64,000 nucleotides of DNA from CAVQRC01 sp963715045 (GTDB lineage Bacteria > Planctomycetota > Planctomycetia > Pirellulales > Lacipirellulaceae), in contig CAVQRC010000006.1 in NCBI GenBank assembly GCA_963715045.1, positions 310,001 through 374,000 on the forward strand, given 5' to 3'. The notes beneath the pieces are model-generated. The model was not told where the DNA came from and made no database searches. It was given only the letters and a program-made list of their open reading frames with translations. The position numbers and the translations under genes are program-made. This document shows, in pieces, positions 56,825 to 64,000 of this stretch. Position 1 is the stretch's first letter; every line of letters begins with the position of its first letter.

Positions 56825-56871
56825 CCTCCAGCCTCCAGCCTCCAGCCTCCAGCCTCCAGCCTCCAGCCTCC
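56825..56871. repeat. CCTCCAG 7-bp tandem repeat
   Basis: Six perfect CCTCCAG units plus CCTCC lie between tRNA-Leu and the rhodanese gene and end two bases before the rhodanese stop. On the rhodanese mRNA strand it reads as repeated GGAGGCT. Confidence 0.92.
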
Positions 56872-56872
56872 T

Positions 56873-57205
56873 TTAGTACCTCACCAGCCCCGGCTCGATC
56901 TCGATCGCCCAGCGGTCGATCCCTCCGGCCATGCTCTGCGCGTCGGGCAGGCCGTTCTCTCGCAGCCACATCGCCGCCTGGGCACTTCGAGCGCCGTGAT
57001 GGCAATACACGATCACGTGCGAGTTGGCCTCCGGTTCGATATGCCGGGCTGCTGATAGCCACGCACTGAGCGGCACGAGTCGGGCATTCGGCAATGCCAC
57101 GAGGTCGTACTCATCCTGCTCGCGGCAATCAATCAGCAGCAGCCGTTCTCCGGCGACCCGTTTCTCGTGAACTTCGCGACACGAAATCTCAAGGGGAAGT
57201 GGCAT
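56873..57205 (-). CDS. Single-domain rhodanese-like protein
   Basis: A 110-residue rhodanese domain, probably a thiosulfate or persulfide sulfurtransferase. The active loop is IVYCHHGARSAQAAMWL with catalytic Cys and the C-x-x-G-x-R-S pattern of sulfurtransferases with small loops; DCREQDEYDLVALPNARLVP is the conserved N-terminal part. ATG 57205 is chosen as the first start consistent with the domain. It follows zwf by 47 bases and may be transcribed with it. GGAGGCT repeats begin immediately after its stop. Confidence 0.9.
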   Translation of the reverse strand: MPLPLEISCREVHEKRVAGERLLLIDCREQDEYDLVALPNARLVPLSAWLSAARHIEPEANSHVIVYCHHGARSAQAAMWLRENGLPDAQSMAGGIDRWAIEIEPGLVRY

Positions 57206-57252
57206 TCGATGGCTCGAGTGAAATGATGTGGGCCGATTGACCGTACGCAACC

Positions 57253-58716
57253 CTATCGCAGCACAGGGCAGACATCGAACCACTCGCGGCCGTCCTCGGC
57301 CATCCACGCATTGGCCTCGAGCGGCCCCCACTCTCCGTATGGGTAATGAAACAGCGGCGGTGCGTGTTCGCTGTCCCACGCGGCCACAATCGGGTCGATG
57401 ATCTGCCAGGCCAGCTCGACTTCGTCACTGCGGGCGAACAGGCTTGCGTCGCCTTCGATCGCATCGACCAACAACCGCTCATACGCGTCTGGCAGCGAGT
57501 GCGAGTAGTCATCTTGAAAACGGTAGTCGAGATGACTGGTCCGCGTCCGCATCCCCTGGTCCGGAACCTTGCTCTGGAAGTGCAGTTGGAGGCCCTCGGC
57601 AGGCTGGATCTGAATCACGAGGCGGTTCGCGGGAATCTTCTGCTGGCCCGAGTCAAACACCCGTTGGGGTGGTTCATGAAACTGAATCACGATCTGCGTT
57701 GTTCGACAGGACATGGCCTTCCCCGACCGCAGGTAAAACGGCACTCCCTGCCACCGCCAGCTGTCGATAAATAACTTCAACGCGGCAAACGTGGCCGTCT
57801 CGCTGCCCGCCGCGACCCCTTCGGCCTCACCGTAGCCCTCGTATTGCGCTCGCAGTGTGTGCCTAGCCAAGTCGGCCGGAGCGAGCGGCCGCACCGCCTG
57901 AAGAATTTTCACCTTTTCGTCACGCACGAGTTTCGGCTCGAAACGGGACGGGACTTCCATCGACGTGATCATCATCAGTTGCAGAAGGTGGTTCTGAACC
58001 ATGTCACGCAGCACCCCCGAGTGGTCGAAATAGTCCGCCCGCGAGCTCACGTCAACGCTTTCGGCGACGGTGATCTGGACATGATCGATGTACTGCCGAT
58101 TCCAGATCGGTTCGAACACACTGTTCGCGAAACGCAGCACCAGGATGTTCTGTACCGTTTCTTTGCCCAGGTAGTGATCGATCCGGAACACCTGGTCTTC
58201 CTTGAACACGGCGTGGATCGACTCATTGAGTCGATGGGCGGTGGCCAGGTCGATGCCGAACGGCTTCTCGAAAACGACCTTCGGGCCAATCGGATCGTCG
58301 CCGGATTCCGCCAGGCCACTACGCCCCAGATTTGCGACCGCTGCCTCGTACAGCCTTGGCGAAGTCGAGAGGTAATACAGTCGGTCCGTTGGCTGGCCGC
58401 CTTCCAGGTTCTGCAGGGCCGTGGCGAGCCCCCGCATCTGTTCCAGCTCGCTCAGGTCGGCCGCGTGGTAGAACAGTCTCTCGGCAAAAGGCTCCCAGGC
58501 GACCGGATCGAAATCGTCGGGCAGGAACCCGGCCGTCGAATCAGCGAGTGAAGCCCGCCAGGCCTCGTGCGTCATTGCGGTTCGCGACACCCCCACGATC
58601 TGGACGTTCTGCAGTCGGCCATCGCGAGCGAGCCGATACAGAGCCGGGATCAGTTTGCGCTCGGTGAGGTCGCCTGAGGCACCGAAAATGACGATGGTGT
58701 GGTGGTTCTGGTCCAT
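57253..58716 (-). CDS. zwf: Glucose-6-phosphate 1-dehydrogenase
   Basis: First step of the oxidative pentose phosphate pathway, producing NADPH. The 487-residue protein has the coenzyme loop VIFGASGDLTERKL (9-22), VFEKPFG near 148-154, and the catalytic motif FRIDHYLGKETVQN (177-190) with the conserved Lys and His. Length is typical. ATG 58716 is preferred over an in-frame ATG 15 bases upstream because MDQNHHTIVIFGASGDL fits the family start. Probably co-transcribed with the rhodanese gene. Confidence 0.95.
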   Translation of the reverse strand: MDQNHHTIVIFGASGDLTERKLIPALYRLARDGRLQNVQIVGVSRTAMTHEAWRASLADSTAGFLPDDFDPVAWEPFAERLFYHAADLSELEQMRGLATALQNLEGGQPTDRLYYLSTSPRLYEAAVANLGRSGLAESGDDPIGPKVVFEKPFGIDLATAHRLNESIHAVFKEDQVFRIDHYLGKETVQNILVLRFANSVFEPIWNRQYIDHVQITVAESVDVSSRADYFDHSGVLRDMVQNHLLQLMMITSMEVPSRFEPKLVRDEKVKILQAVRPLAPADLARHTLRAQYEGYGEAEGVAAGSETATFAALKLFIDSWRWQGVPFYLRSGKAMSCRTTQIVIQFHEPPQRVFDSGQQKIPANRLVIQIQPAEGLQLHFQSKVPDQGMRTRTSHLDYRFQDDYSHSLPDAYERLLVDAIEGDASLFARSDEVELAWQIIDPIVAAWDSEHAPPLFHYPYGEWGPLEANAWMAEDGREWFDVCPVLR

Positions 58717-58875
58717 AGGAACGCCAAGCATATCAGGTTTGACTGCGTTTACGGGAATCTGGCGATCGAAATCGCAGCGGAAGCGGAAACCGACCGCGTG
58801 CTTTGCCAGCCACTCACTCGGGGGGGGCCGCGCTACCCTCCATTTTCATAAGGGTCAAAGCACCCAGACACAGTG

Positions 58876-59304
58876 CTATTCCCGACCCCGCTCCATCTGC
58901 GAGGTGATCCAACGCTCGAGTTCTTCAAAGTCGACAGGCGGCAGCTTGGAGAGATCCGGACGCAGCTTGACGGCATCCCGAATGTAAACGTGCTGAATCT
59001 CATGCTGCAGCTTTTCGGTATTCCACAGAACCAGGATGCGGATACATCGCTGGATCGCGGCGGGGACTGCCATTTCGTGACCGCAGAGAAGCGGTACCTC
59101 CAGCCATCCCAGCTGCCGGGCTGCCAGTGCGGGGAATTCTGCATCGACGTCCGCGGTGGTGGAGAAGATCGCGCTCGCTACGTCCTCCGCTGCGATCCCG
59201 TTGCGGCGGATCATCAATGCCAACAGCTGCCGCGTCGCCGTGAGAATCTCCTCACGCGTGTTGCAGTCGACGGTCGTAGCTCCTCGGACACCCCGGCAAA
59301 ACAT
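58876..59304 (-). CDS. aroH: Chorismate mutase, AroH class
   Basis: Converts chorismate to prephenate for Phe and Tyr synthesis. The 142-residue protein has the AroH-fold motifs RGVRGATTVD near the N-terminus, STTADVDAEFPALAARQLGW, and RCIRILVLWNTEKLQHEIQH with VYIRDAVKLRPDL. This is the trimeric Bacillus-type enzyme, distinct from AroQ. It lies 159 bases upstream of zwf on the same strand and divergently from the beta-helix gene. Confidence 0.92.
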   Translation of the reverse strand: MFCRGVRGATTVDCNTREEILTATRQLLALMIRRNGIAAEDVASAIFSTTADVDAEFPALAARQLGWLEVPLLCGHEMAVPAAIQRCIRILVLWNTEKLQHEIQHVYIRDAVKLRPDLSKLPPVDFEELERWITSQMERGRE

Positions 59305-59409
59305 CCCGCAAGTTTAGCCGCCTTGCCGCGTATTCTCAATTGACGCATCTGCCTTGCCGACCGTTAGAATGCTCTGGCGAGGCTGAAGCCCAATCGCAGG
59401 AAAAACACG

Positions 59410-61101
59410 GTGATCTATCAACACTGCCGTCAGTCAGTTCTTCGAGTCTGCGGCGGTACGCTATTGGCGTGCACCGCCGGATTTGGGACCCATTCGCTGC
59501 TGGCTGCCGAACGCGTGGTCGCAACATCGGCTGAATTGCGCCAGGCCCTGGCGACAGCAGACCCGGGAGATACGATCCTGCTCGAACCGGGTACGTATGC
59601 CGGGGGGCTGTATCGCGACGGGCTCCGCGAGGTAACACTGCGAAGTCGCCAGCCCACAAATCGGGCGATCATCGAGGGCGGGACGAACAACCTCCAGCTC
59701 AGCAACGCCCACGATGTGACGATCGAGCAACTCGTGTTTTCCGAAGCTGCCGTCAATGGGTTGAACATCGATGACGGGGGAAGCTTCGCGAGTCCCACCA
59801 CCAACATCGTGCTCCGTGATATCGAGATCCGAGATGTTGGCTCCGTTGGAAACCAAGACGGCATCAAGTTGTCGGGCGTTGACGGGTTCCGGATCGAAAA
59901 CGTCCGAATTTTCAATTGGGGCAATGGGGGAAGCGCGATCGATATGGTGGGCAGTCACCACGGCCTGATCCAAAACTCCCTGCTTCGCGACGAGGACATT
60001 TCCAACGGCGGGACCGGGATCCGGCCCAAGGGCGGAAGTAAAGACATCTTGATTCGTGCGAATCGCGTCGAATTGCCGGGTGGACAGGGCCGGGCGATCC
60101 AGGCGGGCGGCTCGACCGGCTCGCAGTTCTTCCGCTTTATCGATGGCGACTCGGGATACGAAGCCGACCAGATCACGGCCGCAGGGAACGTCGTCATTGG
60201 CGGCAGTTCGGCGTTCTCCTGGGTGAACATCGATGGCGGCACATTCCATCACAATCGCATCCAGCGTCCCGCGGACTGGACCGGGCGGATCCTCAATGAG
60301 AACCCGGGCGGTGCAATTGTCGACACTCAAAACGGCCGGTTTCTGGAAAATATTGTTGTGTACCGCGACACAGCGACCGAGTACCGCACTGATATCAATG
60401 TCGGCCCGGAAACGCTGCCCGAGACGTTTGAGTTCCACGGGAACCAGTGGTGGAACATCGCCGACCCGACCCCCACGGGATCTGAGCCCCAGTTGCCCGT
60501 CACCGAAGTCGAAGGCGTCTACGGTGTTGAACCAGATGCAGGAGTCGATGACCTCGCACCGTGGGAATTCGATTGGGGGACATGGCTGGTTAACGCCACC
60601 GAATCAACAGGCCAATTCGCGGTCGCCGACCAGGCGTTCAGGAGGATCGCCGTGGCGGGTGCTGGCAGTCGGTTTCTTCCGCTCGATCCGAATCCGTTCC
60701 AGGGAGCCTGGACTTTTCAACAGCTCAAGGGATCTCCGCTGGAGATCGAATCCTTCGCGCAGGCTATCCTCGTCGACTGTCGACAATTTGCGTGCGGGCT
60801 GGGAGCCGATTTCGATGGCAACGGCAGCGTCGATGGGGGCGACTTTCTCCGCTGGCAAATGACCTTTCCGCTTGCGGCCGGGGCGTCCCAGGCCGATGGC
60901 GACGCCGACGCCGATGGGGACGTCGACGGAGCCGATTTCTTGTTATGGCAAGCTGAATTCAGCATGGCGACCGAAACGTCGCGGGCCGTTTCGTCGCAAC
61001 GTCTGTTAATGATTGCCGAACCGACTGCCGGTTGCGTTGTGGCGACGTTTTTCGTCGCGGCATTTGCCCGCAGGCGGCGTGCAGGTCGGTCAATCACATA
61101 G
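59410..61101 (+). CDS. Secreted parallel beta-helix protein with dockerin-like repeat and PEP-CTERM tail
   Basis: A 563-residue exported protein. The N-terminus (CRQSVLRVCGGTLLACTAGF, then GTHSLLAAE) is a signal peptide. Residues about 35-370 are right-handed beta-helix repeats like pectate-lyase/chondroitinase folds (ELRQALATADPGDTILLEPG, HDVTIEQLVFSEAAVNGLNI, NQDGIKLSGVDGFRIENVRI). A dockerin-like pair of Ca loops follows (DFDGNGSVDGGDFLRWQ, DADADGDVDGADFLLWQ). The end IAEPTAGCVVATFFVAAFAR and RRRA is a PEP-CTERM-like anchor. It may be a polysaccharide lyase, but catalytic residues cannot be named. GTG 59410 follows AGGAAAA. Confidence 0.82.
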   Translation: MIYQHCRQSVLRVCGGTLLACTAGFGTHSLLAAERVVATSAELRQALATADPGDTILLEPGTYAGGLYRDGLREVTLRSRQPTNRAIIEGGTNNLQLSNAHDVTIEQLVFSEAAVNGLNIDDGGSFASPTTNIVLRDIEIRDVGSVGNQDGIKLSGVDGFRIENVRIFNWGNGGSAIDMVGSHHGLIQNSLLRDEDISNGGTGIRPKGGSKDILIRANRVELPGGQGRAIQAGGSTGSQFFRFIDGDSGYEADQITAAGNVVIGGSSAFSWVNIDGGTFHHNRIQRPADWTGRILNENPGGAIVDTQNGRFLENIVVYRDTATEYRTDINVGPETLPETFEFHGNQWWNIADPTPTGSEPQLPVTEVEGVYGVEPDAGVDDLAPWEFDWGTWLVNATESTGQFAVADQAFRRIAVAGAGSRFLPLDPNPFQGAWTFQQLKGSPLEIESFAQAILVDCRQFACGLGADFDGNGSVDGGDFLRWQMTFPLAAGASQADGDADADGDVDGADFLLWQAEFSMATETSRAVSSQRLLMIAEPTAGCVVATFFVAAFARRRRAGRSIT

Positions 61102-61214
61102 TCAGTCCATTGTGGAATCTGGGGGTTTAGGGCGGATTCACAGACCCTGCGGCCTTGTGCGAGGCCGCCACGCCGATTTCGGGCACCGATTGCAAAAAAG
61201 AACGCCGAAGCCCG

Positions 61215-61242
61215 TTGACACCCAGGCCGCAACACGTATGAT
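61215..61242 (+). promoter_or_regulatory. Consensus sigma-70 promoter of the 16S rRNA gene
   Basis: TTGACA (61215-61220) and TATGAT (61237-61242) are separated by 16 bases, with an A-rich stretch (GCAAAAAAGAA, about 61191-61201) upstream that could act as an UP element. Transcription would start near 61249, giving a leader of about 300 bases. This is the best promoter in the window and sits where a strong rRNA promoter is expected. Confidence 0.8.
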
Positions 61243-61362
61243 CTTTAAGTCTCGGTTGGGCGGCGTCCCTCAAAAGACGTTGCCTGATCGGGACTTTTTT
61301 GTCGGATGACCGCGGTGACTGCTAGCTTCGGCGATGCGTGATCCGTCCATCACACAAAAGAA

Positions 61363-61377
61363 GCTCTTTGGCAATTT
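61363..61377 (+). promoter_or_regulatory. boxA-like rRNA antitermination site
   Basis: GCTCTTTGGCAATTT differs from the Escherichia coli rrn boxA GCTCTTTAACAATTT at two of 15 positions and lies in the 16S leader, about 115 bases after the proposed transcription start. It would load NusB/NusE on the nascent RNA and prevent early Rho termination. Confidence 0.8.
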
Positions 61378-61548
61378 GGTGAGTGAACTCTTGTCAGCCA
61401 GCACAAGATCGTACAGAGGTCTTGCGTCGGTGGTCTGATTTCGGGGCTCGTCTCCGCAAAAAGATTCGCTACGCAGGATCGCTTTCAAGCAACTTCAATG
61501 GCTCGCCGACTGTAGGTGCTCTTCGGAGTTCCCGCAGCAAGCATAGAT

Positions 61549-63107
<1,559 letters not shown>

Positions 63108-63227
63108 TTTCCTTGACCCCCTGTCGGGTGACCGGCAAGGGGAAACTGTGGGGACGATCCTTGTGCGAGCGAAGAGTTCAGCGGGATCGATCGAAAGATC
63201 GCTCCGCAAGCTCACCAAATACCATTG

Positions 63228-63272
63228 AAAGCCCCATCCCGGGTTGAGCCAAACCTGGGTGGGGCTTTTTTT
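63228..63272 (+). terminator. Rho-independent terminator downstream of 16S rRNA
   Basis: AAAGCCCCATCCCGGGTT and AACCTGGGTGGGGCTTT pair over about 16 positions with a short loop, and a run of seven T follows. It lies 130 bases after the 16S 3' end, so the rRNA transcript should end here without 23S. Confidence 0.9.
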
Positions 63273-63358
63273 ATGCGCCCGAACTCGAATCGCTGGTGCC
63301 CCCGCTCCTCGCGAGGCACCGTCGTATAATCAGGGGCCAACCTCTCGGGAACCCAGCC

Positions 63359-64000
63359 ATGAGCACCTCAACCGTCCCCGCCGAACAACGCGTTGTTCTC
63401 GACCCGATCGCCTGGCCGACGTACCTCGCGCTGCTGTCCGATGCGGATCGAAGACGGGGGCTGATGACCTACAATCGGGGAGTTCTGGAACTGATGTCTC
63501 CCTCCAAAATCCACGAGCAGCTCAAAGTACTGCTGGGTCGGCTCATCGAGGCCTTTACCGAGTACAAGAACATCGACATCTGCAGTGTCGGATCGACGAC
63601 GTTCAAACGCGAGGATCTCAGGTGTGGAATCGAAGCCGACGAGTGCTATTATCTCGCGTCGGCCGCGGCCGTACGCGACAAGGACGAAATCGATCTCAGC
63701 GTCGATCCACCGCCGGATCTCGCCGTCGAAATCGATATCAGTCGCACGTCGACAGGCAAGCTCGAAATCTATGCGGCCCTCGAAGTCGCCGAAGTTTGGC
63801 GGTACGACGGGGATGCGATTCGGATCTACGTGCTGGGCGAAGACGGTCGCTATGAAGAGGCTCCCGAGAGTCGAGTGATCTCGAGTCTGCCCGTCGCCCA
63901 CCTCACCCGTTTTCTCCATCAACGTGCGGCCGTGAGCGAAACTCAGATCATTCGCTCGTTCCGGCAGTGGCTGCTTGAACGCGACCCCGAGGGTGGCGAC
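63359..64000 (+). CDS. Uma2-family (DUF820) putative endonuclease, cut by the window end
   Basis: From ATG 63359 the frame is open to the last base (214 codons). The protein matches Uma2: WPTYLALLSDADRRRGLMTY, then VLELMSPSKIHEQLKVLLGR, SVGSTTFKREDLRCGIEADE, PPPDLAVEIDISRTSTGKLE and IYAALEVAEVWRYDGDAIRI. The D...E-x-D...K pattern in these is the PD-(D/E)XK-like core of the family. Planctomycetes, like Cyanobacteria, carry many copies. Function is unproven; the name 'restriction endonuclease' is only by fold. The gene starts 87 bases after the rRNA terminator; its 3' end lies outside the window. Confidence 0.88.
   Translation, partial: MSTSTVPAEQRVVLDPIAWPTYLALLSDADRRRGLMTYNRGVLELMSPSKIHEQLKVLLGRLIEAFTEYKNIDICSVGSTTFKREDLRCGIEADECYYLASAAAVRDKDEIDLSVDPPPDLAVEIDISRTSTGKLEIYAALEVAEVWRYDGDAIRIYVLGEDGRYEEAPESRVISSLPVAHLTRFLHQRAAVSETQIIRSFRQWLLERDPEGGD

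Noticed and set aside
61270..61490. Short open frames in the 16S leader
   Set aside because: The region contains the boxA and leader RNA; frames lack ribosome sites and protein-like sequence.

Overview
The window is a high-GC bacterial chromosome segment from a member of the Planctomycetes, most likely Pirellulales-like. The strongest evidence is the 16S rRNA gene at 61549-63098, which carries the exact target of the Planctomycetes probe Pla46 (61594-61611) and the planctomycete-type EUB338-II site. The proteins agree: two DUF1559 pseudopilin-like proteins, secreted proteins ending in PEP-CTERM-like tails, planctomycete-style dockerin repeats, a very large SdrD-B-like surface protein with an EPRQMLAAD-type N-terminal motif, and a cysteine-rich exported protein. 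The order-level placement is inference.

Layout. 0.1-10 kb: cobL (cobalamin methyltransferase); an argC-argJ-potassium channel operon on the minus strand; a broken HEAT-like exported protein; and a minus-strand four-gene ABC-2 exporter operon with two ATPase/permease pairs. 10-24 kb: a stand-alone FecR-N-like stub, a NagD-like HAD phosphatase, a hotdog thioesterase, a PhyH dioxygenase, a GxxExxY nuclease-like gene between repeats, sucC-sucD split by a tandem array, polX, the cysteine-rich protein, and a tightly overlapping three-gene module (DUF3592 membrane protein, arrestin-like protein, P-loop ATPase). 24-33 kb: a stand-alone RNA polymerase alpha-CTD-like protein, a UvrD/PcrA helicase, mfd, a parvulin-type PPIase and citrate synthase. 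33-46 kb is mostly surface and secreted proteins: a WD40 protein, the 1738-residue repeat protein, a CHRD/PEP-CTERM protein, a DUF1559 protein, an ECF sigma/anti-sigma pair, a PQQ-type sugar dehydrogenase and a membrane protein. 46-55 kb: cca and addB-addA. 55-64 kb: DUF1559, tRNA-Leu(CAG), rhodanese, zwf, aroH-type chorismate mutase, a beta-helix secreted protein, then a 16S rRNA gene with its own promoter, boxA and terminator, and a Uma2-family gene cut by the window edge.

Functional themes are DNA repair (polX, uvrD/pcrA, mfd, addAB), the TCA cycle (gltA, sucCD), arginine biosynthesis, and export of surface and secreted proteins.

Two properties cut across the region. First, about 14 genes are interrupted by apparent one-base indels while every conserved motif survives in another frame. 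Some are in housekeeping genes (sucC, cca, polX), so many are probably consensus errors; the density in addA is unusually high. Second, the gaps between genes carry several families of short word-like repeats (GATGGGCGAATGG, CACGAAATACACGAAA, GACTAATGACTAAGG, CCTCCAG, GACCCCTGACCC), some in inverted pairs or tandem arrays. The most interesting candidates are the GxxExxY gene with its repeats, the three-gene overlapping module, and the 16S gene that is not followed by 23S.
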